DNA from: Neoechinorhynchus agilis
Taxonomy: Eukaryota > Acanthocephala
NCBI GenBank assembly: GCA_051530055.1
Contig: CM121341.1
Span: 7,688,001 to 7,752,000 of the forward strand
Length of the DNA stretch: 64,000 nt
Direction of reading: 5' to 3'
The notes below the pieces were generated by a model. The model was not told where the DNA came from, searched no databases, and saw nothing but the letters and a program-made list of their open reading frames with translations. Numbering within the stretch: position 1 is the stretch's first letter; each line of letters begins with the position of its first letter. Below are positions 30,369-41,860 of this stretch, in pieces. The translations under genes and the position numbers were made by a program.

Positions 30369-33300
30369 TTAATCGCCCGAATCTGATCGATACACCTTAA
30401 CGGATCGGTCCAGACTGCAGGTGTACAAAGACCGTGAATTCTCGCCGAACCTCAGCCCCGTAACCAGATCGGAATGATTGTCCAAATGCACGAGTGTTTC
30501 CCATTGTTTCATTTGATAAACACGAACATCCGTTCCGGCAACAGCCAAGAAAACTCCACTAGGATCAAAAACAAGATCTTTCACTTCGAATCCTTCACTG
30601 AGTTCGAATGATTTTATGTTCTTAAGTTTCCTAAGATCCCAAATTTTAATCGTTGCGTCATCCGAAGCGGACGCAAGGTAATAGCCATTTTCACTGTAAG
30701 CAATGGCTCTAATTGCAAGATCATGTCCTTCGAAATTGGCTACATTTACACGATCTTTGATATCCCATATCTTTAAAGTAGCAGATTCTGATCCAACAGC
30801 AAAAATCAGACCGTCCGGGTGGAATTGAGCACAAGTAGAAGCTGAGGGCTTGTTTTCAGAAACAGTTTCACATGACTTTGTGAACACTTTTCCACTTTCA
30901 ATGTCAGTGAATGCCCAACTTCCATGACTGGAACAGCTGAGAATATAGTCACCGCAAGGATGAAGGGATAATCCAGTGATTGGTGAATTATGAGCACGAA
31001 TAACTTGGCACGTCGACACGGTGCTTGAGGGCGATAATGTCCATGTCCGGATTGTAGTATCCGCACTTCCAGTTAAAGCGAGGCTTTGAGAAGGATGGTA
31101 GATGCAATGAGTAACTCTTTTATCTTGTGGATATCTCAGAGAAAGCGACAAAGAGAAAAAAAAGAATAAAAAACAACACTCATTTCCATTCGCCCACTCA
31201 ATTAAACAGAGACTTCAATTTGCAGCATTTTTTATTTAAAAAACGAGAGAGGAAATTGCAGGCTTCAAGTATTAAAATTGTGCGCTGATTGGTTAGATAA
31301 AACGCATTTTTTTCGAGAAATGAGAGCTCCTTCCAAGCGAAATTTAGGATTTTTCAATTAAATTTATCTAGTTTTTTGAAGGACATAAAAAAACAGATTT
31401 GGCGATAAAAAACAGTTCCGACTTTTTTGGACCGCTGATTTTCTTTCGATAAGAACAATTTTCAAGTATTAAAATTGTGCGCTGATTGGTTAGATAAAAC
31501 GCATTTTTTTCGAGAAATGAGAGCTCCTTCCAAGCGAAATTTAGGATTTTTCAATTAAATTTATCTAGTTTTTTGAAGGACATAAAAAAACAGATTTGGT
31601 GATAAAAAAACAGCTCCGATTTTTTTTGGACCGCTGATTTTCTTTCGATAAGAACAATTTTCAAGTATTAAAATTGTGAGCTGATTGGTTAGATAAAACG
31701 CATTTTTTTCGAGAAATGAGAGTTCCTTCCAAGCGAAATTTATGATTTTTCTATTAAATTTATCTAGTTTTTTTGTAGGACATAAAAAAAACAGATTTGA
31801 CGATAAAAAACAGCTCCGATTTTTTTTGGACCGCTGATTTTCTTTCGATAAGAACAATTTTCAAATATTAAAATTGTGCGCTGATTGGTTAGATAAAACG
31901 CATTTTTTTCGAGAAATGAGAGCTCCTTCCAAGCGAAATTTATGATTTTTCTATTAAATTTATCTAGTTTTTTGTAGGACATAAAAAAACAGATTTGGCG
32001 ATAAAAAACAGCTCCGATTTTTTTGGACCGCTGATTTTCTTTCGATAAGAACAATTTTCAAGTATTAAAATTGTGAGCTGATTGGTTAGATAAAACGCAT
32101 TTTTTTCGAGAAATGAGAGCTCCTTCCAAGCGAAATTTATGATTTTTCTATTAAATTTATCTAGTTTTTTGTAGGACATAAAAAAACAGATTTGGCGATA
32201 AAAAACAGCTCCGATTTTTTTTGGACCGCTGATTTTCTTTCGATAAGAACAATTTTCAAATATTAAAATTGTGCGCTGATTGGTTAGATAAAACGCATTT
32301 TTTTCGAGAAATGAGAGCTCCTTCCAAGCGAAATTTATGATTTTTCTATTAAATTTATCTAGTTTTTTGTAGGACATAAAAAAAACAGATTTGGCGATAA
32401 AAAACAGCTCCGATTTTTTTTGGACCGCTGATTTTCTTTCGATAAGAACAATTTTCAAGTATTAAAATTGTGCGCTGATTGGTTAGATAAAACGCATTTT
32501 TTTCGAGAAATGAGAGCTCCTTCCAAGCGAAATTTAGGATTTTTCAATTAAATTTATCTAGTTTTTTGTAGGACATAAAAAAACAGATTTGGCGATAAAA
32601 AACAGTTCCGACTTTTTTGGACCGCAGATTTTCTTTCGATAAGAAAAAATGTTGCTGCAACCAACAATTTTCTAGTATTAAAATTGTGCGCTGATCGGTC
32701 AGAAAATTTTTTTCCAAAATTTAGGATTTTTCCATTGAGTTTATCTAGTTTTTTTTTGAAGTACATAAAAGATGAGATTTGTCGATGGTTCTTGGAAGAA
32801 AAGCCGCACTCTAAAATATCTCACCAAGTTAGAATGTCCTTTTAGAGTCTGCAGAACTTGTTCTTCTTTAAGATCGAATACAATGGCCAATTTATCAGCT
32901 CCACCGGTGAGTGCGAATCTAAAATCCGTCGGATTAAGATCGATACAAAGAATTCCAGGAGAGCTGGCACTATGTAGACCGACGTGTGTTTGTGAACACT
33001 TGAACGATCGAATATCGTCCGGTTGGACCCATGTTTCCGGCGGTTTTTTGCTTCTTTTCCTCCTTGATTGGGTGAGAATCCTAGCTTCTTCATCGAGTCT
33101 ATTTACGATATTGGATGGAATTGGAAGACCTAAAGAAGAGTGTTCATCGTTCGAAGGAGGTTTTAGAGTGGCTAATGCTTCTCGAGCAGCTGTAACTTCC
33201 TTCTGGAGTCTCGCAATAACTCGACAGGCAGCATCGTGTTGGTACAAGGCATGAGAAAGTTCCTGTCGAGCAGCCTGGAGTTGCTGACGTAACTGCACCG

Positions 33301-33628
33301 AGTGTCTACGTTCTTTAAAGAACTTCAAGAACTAAAACCACGGGCATTTTAATGTGAATTCATGCAGCATTTGAGCGTCCCATTCATTTTGAAGACTTTG
33401 AAGAATGCTTGGAATGCTTGTTAAATTAAGAGGTTTAGCTTTGCTCATTGAAGGCTGCTTCACGTCAATAAGTTGACCGACTTCGAGACTCGAATCCGTC
33501 ATTGGATCTCGACCAGTTTCCTCAATGTATTTCAAAATCAATCGGCGATCAAATATGTGACCGGAAATGGGCGATAAAACCGGATCAAAAGTTGGTTCAT
33601 TCGAAAGGGAACAAATAAAGTTAGCCAT
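30369..33628 (-). CDS. PRPF19: pre-mRNA-processing factor 19 (U-box E3 ligase)
   Basis: Core of the NineTeen/Prp19 complex that activates the spliceosome; U-box ubiquitin ligase with WD40 propeller. Exons approximately 33628-33352, ~33310-32810 and ~31130-30369, ~510 residues (human 504). Exon 1: MANFICSLSNEPTFDPVLSP, YIEETGRDPMTDSSL (U-box), NLTSIPSILQSLQNEWDAQM. Exon 2: the tetramerising coiled coil LRQQLQAARQELSHALYQHD, AACRVIARLQKEVTAAREAL, nearly identical to human, then the first WD repeats. Exon 3: WD repeats such as ASASDDATIKIWDLRKLKNI. The start at 33628 is preferred over the in-frame ATG at 33646 because animal proteins begin MSLICS. Exact splice phases at both introns are unresolved. 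Intron 2 holds a 1.5-kb tandem array. Confidence 0.93.
31262..32760. repeat. tandem array, ~202-bp unit, ~7.4 copies, in PRPF19 intron 2
   Basis: Units carry CAAGTATTAAAATTGTGCGC, TGATTGGTTAGATAAAACGC, GAGCTCCTTCCAAGCGAAAT, and CCGCTGATTTTCTTTCGAT. Neighbouring copies differ by a few substitutions and in T-run length; outer copies diverge more. It fills almost the whole intron. Minus-strand frames of ~100-160 codons here are repeat translations, not genes. Confidence 0.9.
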
Positions 33629-33774
33629 TTTCATAAAAAGGTCCAAGAACGACTTTCAATGATCGGCTCGTGTGTTTCTTTCGTGTCGATTTCGTCCGAA
33701 AAATGCACGTTTTGAGATCAAATCATGGAGAATGTTCAAAATTTTTTTGATTTGTTTGATATTCGATGGTGAAA

Positions 33775-35325
33775 GTTTAGGTTGTCGAAATGCTCCGAAA
33801 ATATCTCAATAAAATATCCGGTCGTCGAATGAAAAAATTGAGATATTTGCGAAAGTTTAGGTTGTCGAAATGCTCCGGCAATATCTCAATAAAATATCCG
33901 GTCGTCGAATAAAAAAAATTGAGATATTGGCGAAAGTTTAGGTTGTCGAAATGCTCCGGCAATATCTCAATAAAATATCCGGTCGTCGAATTAAAAAAAT
34001 TGAGATATTGGCGAAAGTTTAGGTTGTCGAAATGCTCCGAAAATACCCGGTCGTCGAATAAAAAAATTGAGATATTGGCGAAAGTTTAGGTTGTCGAAAT
34101 GCTCCGAAAATATCTCAATAAAATATCCGGTCGTCGAATAAAAAAAATTGAGATATTGGCGAAAGTTCAGGTTGTCGAAATGCTCCGGAAATATCCGGTC
34201 GTCGAATAAAAAAATTGAATGTGGCGAAAGTTTAGGTTGTCGAAATGCTCCGGAAATATCCGCCGAATTAAAAAATTGAGATTGGCGAAAGTTGTTGTCG
34301 AAATGTCAAAATATCTATCCGGTCGTCGAATAAAAAATTGAGATATTGGCGAAAGTTAGGTTGTCGAAATGCTCCGGAAATATCTCAATAAAATATCCGG
34401 GTTGTGTGTGTTTCGTCGTCGAATTAAAAAAATTGAGATATTGGCGAAAGTTTAGGTTGTCGAAATGCTCCGAAAATACCTCAATAAAATATCCGGTCGT
34501 CGAATTAAAAAAATTGAGATATTGGCGAAAGTTCAGGTTGTCGAAATGCTCCGGAAATATCCGGTCGTCGAATAAAAAAAATTGAAATGCTGGCGAAAGT
34601 TTAGGTTGTCGAAATGCTCCGGATATATCCTGCCACCGAATTAAAAAATTGAGATTCTGGCGAAAGTTTAGATTGTCGAAATGCTCCGAAAATATCTCAA
34701 TAAAATATCCGGTCGTCGAATAAAAAAAATTGAGATATTGGCGAAAGTTTAGGTTGTCGAAATGCTCCGGAAATATCGCAATAAAATATCCGGTCGTAGA
34801 ATAAAAAAATTGAGATATTGGCGAAAGTTTAGGTTGTCGAAATGCTCCGAAAATACCTCAATAAAATATCCGGTCGTCGAATTAAAAAAATTGAGATATT
34901 GGCGAAAGTTCAGGTTGTCGAAATGCTCCGGAAATATCTCAATAAAATATCCGGTCGTCGAACAAAAAAATTGAGATGCTGGCGAAAGTTTAGGTTGTCG
35001 AAATGCTCCGAAAATATCTCAGTAAAATATCCCGCCACCGAATAAAAAAATTGAGATGCTGGCGAAAGTTTAGGTTGTCGAAATGCTCCGAAAATATCTC
35101 AGTAAAATATCCGGCCACCGAATAAAAAAATTGAGATATTGGCGAAAGTTTAGGTTGTCGAAATGCTCCGGAAATACCCGGTCGTCGAATAAAAAAATTG
35201 AGATGCTGGCGAAAGTTTAGGTTGTCGAAATGCTCCGGAAATATCTCAATAAAATATCCGGTCGTCGAATAAAAAAAATTGAGATATTGGCGAAAGTTTA
35301 GATTGTCGAAATGCTCCGAAAGGGA
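33775..35325. repeat. tandem array, ~79-bp unit, ~20 copies
   Basis: Unit: TTGAGATATTGGCGAAAGTT, TAGGTTGTCGAAATGCTCCG, AAAATATCTCAATAAAATAT, CCGGTCGTCGAATAAAAA. TTGAGATAT and ATATCTCAA form an inverted pair within each unit. Several copies have lost ~20-25 bp and one carries an insert (GGGTTGTGTGTGTTTC). The array fills the space between the divergently transcribed PRPF19 and VPS52 genes. Confidence 0.9.
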
Positions 35326-35605
35326 ATTACGATCAATACACATCTTTTTAACTCTATCATTCCCAAGGATTTTCTCTCGATTATGAGTTGCCAGTATTCA
35401 CCAATTTTTTTTCAGAACCATTAATTACAATCTTTAAATAAAAATCAATGTTATCCTTTTGCAATTTTTCGTCCTTTTAAAGATCGAATTTATTTTCGGT
35501 TTGTGCGTTTTGTTAAAAATATTTAACTATTGTTTTTTTCAAGCGATGTTGAAGCATTTTTAACTCACAATTTTTTAAGCCGCTTTTTTTATTTTTGTTT
35601 ATAGA

Positions 35606-37811
35606 ATGGATGCTGTTGAAAAGGACACGGAAAAGTTAATCCAAGAAGCGCATGGAATACTGTCGGAGGTATGTGAAATTCCCGCCTCAAGTTCCGAAAC
35701 GGATGAACTCACATCGCAAATATTCGATCTTGCCAACGATAAGGAACTCATTGAATTCACTCGTTCTAATGTTCACATGGACATCAGCGAATATTTACAT
35801 GATTTTGATTGTTATAGACGGCAGAGGGAACATGATGAGATCAATCGATTTTTGAATTATTCTCCCAATGTCTTTCATTTCGCTAATGAAATATTAGAAG
35901 GTCGCGATGCAGTGAGTGGGATTCGTGGATGTTTGGAGAACTACTCAGAGCAGCTTTCTACAGTGATTGATCACATGGAAAACTTGCGATCTCAATCTGA
36001 ACATCTTTATTTGTTGATAGAAAATAGAAAATCGGCTCAACAGACTTTGTGTGGCTTAATCGATACGCTAATGATCAAGAATGAACTCATAGATTCCATT
36101 GTTTTTATGAAACCTGAACAGGACGTTTTTGTGGAATGTGTTCATGAGTTACATCACAAACAGCAATCAGTCTCGAAAATTAAGAAACTTAGTGGTACAA
36201 ATGAGGACAATTCAAAGGCCGTAAATGAATCAATTAAATCTCTAGGAAATTTACAGGCGGTAGTACTTAAGAAATCTATTGCTTATTTCAATGATTTGAT
36301 TTGTCAACTACGAAAACCAATGACCAATATCGATGTGATTCATCAAGCAATGCTAAGAGCTTATTTCCTATTTGAATACGTTTGTTTGCACGCAACAGTG
36401 AAGGTTGACAATCTTTTTTTTAAAAAAAAAACTTAATCTAAAACCGAATTGTTAATCTTCACCATTATTCCGATGCTGAACGAATGATCGAAGAATATGT
36501 GGATACAAGTTCCAAAGCAAATTATTGCTATCTTAGCACTTATGAAGATAAACTCTTAGGCAACGGTTCAAAGTCATTGGGAAACTCAATGGATAAATAC
36601 CGCGATCACCAATGCAACTACTCAAGATTCTCGATTCTCGACACAATCGACTCAGATGACATTATAATCCCTCATTTCGTTTCGAAAAATGAGAAATTTA
36701 GTTTTGAAAGACTCTACCGCAGTATCCAGATCGTTCTACTCGATACATGTTGCCGGGAACACTTTTTTCTCTCGGACTTTTGTTCCATTTATATTAACAA
36801 AATGGCGAAATCTTCGAACGTTCTTGCTGTAAAATCAGATTTGTTTTTTAAAATCTTTCAACGATCCCTCGAGTATCTTTTGACACGTCTAAAAACCACC
36901 ATTCGTTCCTCCAACGATTGTATCGGTCTTGTTCTCAGTGTTCACATCACAAATGAAATTATGACAACGATTGCAGAAAACAAAAGAAGATTTTCTCTAC
37001 TAAGTTCCTATTACACTTCATGTATCAATATACTCATTGAACGATTTGAACTAGCGTGGAATCAATTCGCTTCGAGTATAGGTACGAGTTCGACAAAATC
37101 AATTTCGAATGGGATGCCAATGGCGGAAACTCGAAAATACGCTGAACTTGTTACCGCACTTGCGGTTCTCAATGAGAAAACCCCAATTCCACAAGTTGCC
37201 AATGCTTTGGTTCAATTACAGCAGACTATGAAACGAAAACTTGAAGCAATTTCCACCACAATAACCTCTCAACGAGAGATTTCGGCGTTCATGATCACTA
37301 ATTACGACCTCTGCGCGACCATCCAATCAGAACATCTTTCTATAAAATCTCAATACACTTTAAAAGAAGGATTTTTGATAATCTTGTGAGTCAACAAACC
37401 CTTCTTGTGCACGATAAAGTCATCCTTGAATCGTGGACGTGTAGATTTATTGATCTGTTAATCGATTCATTCTTCGGTGGATTAGCTTCTTTGTTCAATG
37501 AAGGTCCATGCGGCGTAAATGAACGCAGTGCTTTTAATGACACTGTCAAAGCCACATTCCAATCTGAAAGTAACACTTCGTGGGTTCGATTGATTGAACA
37601 AATGGTCGCTGATATTATGCGTACCTTTTCAAACTTTAAACTGGGTCAGACTGTATCTCACGAAGCACTCAGGAAACTCATTGAGTACTATTCAAAATTC
37701 ATCACAGAATCATCCCAAGAAACTCGATTTACTCACTCAGACACTAAGAACGTCATGCCTAGCTTGCACGAACTTAATCTGGAGATAAAAAAATATAAAA
37801 CTATATTTTAA
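35606..37811 (+). CDS. VPS52: vacuolar protein sorting 52 (GARP/EARP tethering subunit)
   Basis: Subunit shared by the GARP and EARP complexes that tether endosome-derived vesicles at the trans-Golgi and recycling endosomes. About 705 residues (human 723). Exon 1 (35606-~36403) begins MDAVEKDTEKLIQEAHGILS and holds the N-terminal coiled coil (GCLENYSEQLSTVIDHMENL) and LICQLRKPMTNIDVIHQAML. After an intron of ~65 nt, exon 2 starts near EEYVDTSSKANYCYLSTYED and includes RSIQIVLLDTCCREHFFLSD. The end SLHELNLEIKKYKTIF matches 'MVELKKHKPNF'. Between 37370 and 37390 the frame shifts by one at a T-run (GGATTTTTGATAATC): the second half is only read one frame over. This is either a sequencing indel or a real lesion. 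Confidence 0.88.
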
Positions 37812-39300
37812 CGAATATTAGACTAGAGAGGATCCAGTTTCACCGAAATTCTATACAGATCAATCGCTAAATAATCGGGTTTTCGATAGTACGACAGTTG
37901 ACACAAATTTTCAATAAATTTATCTTGAAAATTTTCGAGGAAAATACCTCACAAAACAATTGAACGATGAAAGCCAACGAAAAGGCCGAAAATTTTAACG
38001 ATAAAAACCTATTTCTGAATCAAAGATCGCTAATTGAAACTGCGAAATTGCGATTTTAATATCATGGCATTAAATCAATAGAAAACTGCCTTTAAATAAC
38101 ACTAAAAAGTAAACTCTGATCAATAAAGGCAAATTCATTTGGTTGGCTTTCATCAGTGAATTGTTTTGTGAGGTATTCTCCTCGAAAATTTTCACGATAA
38201 AAACCTATTTCTGAATCAAACACATCGCTAACTGAAACTATAATGAATAATTTCGTTACACTTTTTTGAAAGTATCGCTGTCAGGTGTCCAGGAAATGGA
38301 ATTTTAAAGGTGTGGAAGCGGTCTATAAAATTCATTTATAAAAGTTTGTTTTACTTTTAGATCAAAATTCCTCTCAGCCTTTCCCTCCACTCCTTTTTCC
38401 CCATACTTCCCAATCTTCTCGAATATCATAAACTGAAATCTCTCCTACACCCACCCGACCAGACTCGTAATCCACTCCAAAATCAATAACCGCATTGATT
38501 TATCCTTTCTGAACTCGAGTTCGGGGTTCAGAAGATGCTTCCATTGCTAGAGGACTTTAATGGAACATTTGAGATTTGAGGTCACCAAATGATCGAAACC
38601 CAGACCTTCCACTGATGAAATCAGCGCTATGGACTCAAATTGCTCTAACGTTTTCAATTTACGGTCTTAAAGTGTTTCGTTATAATGGCGAAATTCATTT
38701 ATTTCGAAGATCTGATGTTACCGATGGCGATTGGGAAAATGTGTAGTCATCAAAACAACTTTATCGACTTCAGTGAGTGATAAAAAGAAATATCGATAAA
38801 ATCAGTCACTCAACGAACTTAAGGTAAAGAGAAAATTGTTGAAATCTTCAAGTACATTCGTGACCAAGAGACTTTACAATCTGCTTCACTTTTAAAAATG
38901 TCTCAAGATTAACACGTAAAAGAAAATGGATTATAGAAATATGGAAACCTTTTGATAAAATAGACTGATAACGAACGAAGAATGTCAATAAGCCCAGTGG
39001 CTATCGAGGAAAAAGCTTTGTGACCAAATTTCGTCAACGTATAAAGGTTGTAAGGTGAATTTAAGGTAACCCGAAATCCCGCAAATGATCCCCTTTTGCC
39101 TTATTTTTGAACATCCGTTTCATTCTCTATTTTAATAACTAATTGTTTATCGCTCGAAGAATATCCTAATATTTTGGAATCTTATTCGGGTCGATTGTCC
39201 ACAAACTCAAAAAAAGTCCATACGCAAATTCACAATTGCAACGTTTTATTTAGAAAAAAAGCTATTTCATTCAAAAGAAGCTTCAAATTTTTCACATTTT
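37812..39300. other. intergenic with palindromic element at 37930-38245
   Basis: At 37935-37990 TCGAGGAAAATACCTCACAA and GATGAAAGCCAACG pair with TTGGCTTTCATC and TTGTGAGGTATTCTCCTCGA at 38140-38195, arms of ~55 bp. Immediately outside or inside, ACGATAAAAACCTATTTCTG occurs twice in direct order (~38000 and ~38205). A minus-strand stretch at 38585-38645 (CATCAGTGGAAGGTCTGGGT, TTCGATC) is faintly tRNA-like. No gene is visible. Confidence 0.5.
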
Positions 39301-39563
39301 CTTAAAAAATGGATATTCCTTCTTCTTTTATATCAAATGTAAGGTTTATGCGAATCAATGGCAAGCGACATACCTTTTTGTTAAGGAAGTTTAAACGCTT
39401 AGTTGGTTCAATTGCCTGTAAATGTACTTTAGTCTTAATAAAAAGCAATCAGAAGTTGTTTAGAACGAATGGCAAACCTCAACAGAACGAGGATCTGTCA
39501 AATTGGGATTTTGGTATCGTTTTAGATTTTTGTATTTGGAATAGTTCCATATTTCAAGGTTTT

Positions 39564-40298
39564 TTAAATTCTCAACCTTTTTAAAAGCGAACATAACGCA
39601 AAGACGGCGAAAACATTTCTTACTTCATTAAGCAATTTATTGAAATCATTGCCTTCCTCCTTCGTAGACGTGCATAAATCCACTTTAGAGTAAACTTTAG
39701 AGCAAAGGTTCTTTGAACGAAATATATTAGTTTTATTGATGCCTTCAAATACCTCATCGATGATTTGTCTCAACTTATCTTCCTCGATCGGTTCGTCTCG
39801 AACTAATTTTTCACTTTGTTCGACCTCGAATACCTTCATTTCTTGAAGCATTTCGTCTATTGGCAGCTCGATCAATTCCATGGTCCTATGAATTCTATTA
39901 ATGTTCTCCAGGCCTTTTTGAAGGTAATTGTAGTAAGGAATTGTGGATAACTATTTAAAGATTTATCGAAAGTTGTCTTTCAATTATTTTTACCGATTGT
40001 TCACGTTCGACTTCACCCAGTGCATCTTCAGCTTCGTCAATAAATTTTGGTTCGTCGATCTCTTTATAAAATTCAATTGTTTCCCTTGACCTAAAAAAAT
40101 GGGCAAACTTGGTCAAAATCGTTAGTATTTTAAGCGAGAGAGAGAGCATAAAACTTTTGCCTTTAAAAAAACAGACATTTGTTGGTATTCATCCTTATCC
40201 TCTTTTTCTATCTCTTCTATGTATTTCAACGCTTCAAGCAATCGTTCTCGGTTGCATTTAGTTCCTGAAATTAGTCCTTGCAATGTTTTTTTATCCAT
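39564..40298 (-). CDS. unrecognised coiled-coil protein, at least three exons
   Basis: Exon 1 (40298-40177) starts MDKKTLQGLISGTKCNRERL. An 86-nt intron (GTCTGT...TTTTTTAG) joins in frame to exon 2 (40090-39994): QQM-SRETIEFYKEIDEPKF, IDEAEDALGEVEREQS, with donor GTAAAA. A third coding part, 39911-39564, contains LENINRIHRTMELIELPIDE, MLQEMKVFEVEQSEKLVRDE and EEDKLRQIIDEVFEGINKTN, but the exact acceptor does not fit the phase I expect. The whole is strongly acidic and helical, suggesting coiled coil. No family is recognised. A separate gene starting at ATG 39881 is possible. Confidence 0.45.
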
Positions 40299-40428
40299 AT
40301 TGTTCACGAGGGTGCTAATATCACATTTTCAAACGATTACCATGGTTTCATTTTCAAAGCAAATGCGATCGAAAACCTCATTTATTTAAAACCAAAAAAA
40401 TCAACAATTGTTTACAACCTCTCCGTTT

Positions 40429-40640
40429 CTATTCATCGGCGGTGGCCAAAATGATGGCCGCATTGCCCCGTTGCACCGCAATGCTTATTTTTTGAGCTAG
40501 GAACGAAGTCGATCTTGGCTCTCCAGTCGCCGCGTTGATTCGTTTCCCCAAGTCTTTCACGAGGGCCAGAGAACAAAAACAATTTTCTAAAATGATAACG
40601 GGAAAGATTAAAAGGCTTCGAGCCCATGGATTTAAAATTA
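40429..40640 (-). mobile_element. RPDG-family LINE C-terminal scrap
   Basis: The minus strand encodes ALVKDLGKRINAATGEPRST, SFLAQKISIAVQRGNAAIIL, ATADE, the C-terminal block of the LINE at 62740-64000 (there DVSKKLREATGDSRAGVFLR, QNISLAVQRGNAASVMATVE). Upstream sequence to 40640 is probably non-element. Confidence 0.7.
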
Positions 40641-41860
40641 AATTCTGAACACCCATTTTATTATTAAAAAAAGCGGCCCGTTTCATCTCTATTTAAATCG
40701 ATTTTCAGACCCATACGGAAAATCAATAACAATTTTTAAGAAGGTTTGTTTTGTTGTTATTCTTATGGCATTCCAACGAAAAACGAGGATATTATTTTTA
40801 AAGACAAAAAATCCACATTCTAGAGCAGTGTTCTCATTGTTCTTTAAATTTATTCTCGCTATAATAAAAAAATCATTTTATTGTTCGCGAAATATTTCGA
40901 CTTATCAATCATTGCGTTAAAGTGTTTGGGATTATCTTCAAAAAACAAGTTAAAATTTGCCATCCCGATGGATTTTTTATTTCATTTTCTCCGTCACTAT
41001 TTACTCGAATTTTCAAATTATGAATTGAAGACTGGCCAGCCGCTGATAATTTTCATTGGACAAAAGCCGCAAAATCGGTTGATCTTTAAAATTGCATTTG
41101 ATAGGAACTTCATTCGCTTCTTTTTCCCGATATTGATTCACTGCGGCGATCAATATAGAGTACAAAACGCCAATTTAGGAAACTTTCTCGACTCTACACA
41201 CTAAACGCTGCTTAAAAAATCATTGTATTTAATAAGTCGTTTTATGTGTTTTTCTATTTCAGTAAAGAAAACGATGCGTAAAAAAAGGTTTTACCATCTT
41301 TTAATGCAATGGAAAATCAGGACATAGCGATTATTTCTATAGTTTGAATGTCAACTTTCTGCACCAACAGAATCTAAAATTAAATTCTAAAAAACATGCG
41401 GTCATTCCAGGCAATTTATTAATCCGTGATTTTCAGTCGCCGATAGCTTGAATTTGAAATTTTGAGATAAAAAATTTATTTTTTCCCATGGGTCTATGAG
41501 AAGATTGCTCTCGTTTAAATTATTTTCTATGTTGCGACTTTAAAAATTTATATGGCGGTGGGGAAAAAATTATATCAAAGAATGACTTTAATTAAAATAT
41601 TTCGTCTCTAAAAAGGAATTAGGGAAAAATCGGTCTCCTCTTTGTGGTGTGCAAATTAGAATTATAAAATTAATTCGGTCTTGTCGTTATCGAAATCAAT
41701 TAAGAACACTATCGTTGAATCTCACGTATATTTTTCAAGATTTTCATTTATTCCTTATTTTAAAATGTACCTTTATCTTTATTAATGCAAACCGCCCCAG
41801 CGTATTTATTCCTTTGATAAAAAGGAATTCTACAATTTTAGAAATAAGTTTCAACGCGAA
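40641..41860. other. intergenic, no gene recognised
   Basis: AT-rich. A plus-strand frame at 40881-41204 lacks any supporting feature. GGCCAGCCGCTGATAATTTT at ~41035 recalls an end of the TIR family at 11071 but no full element was found. Confidence 0.35.

Noticed and set aside
31561-32458. Long minus-strand frames in the PRPF19 intron (repeated FNRKIINFAWKELSFLEKNA)
   Set aside because: They follow the 202-bp repeat period and are translations of the array.
38585-38645. tRNA-like stretch on the minus strand (SINE head?)
   Set aside because: B box is imperfect, no convincing A box or cloverleaf, and no second copy seen.
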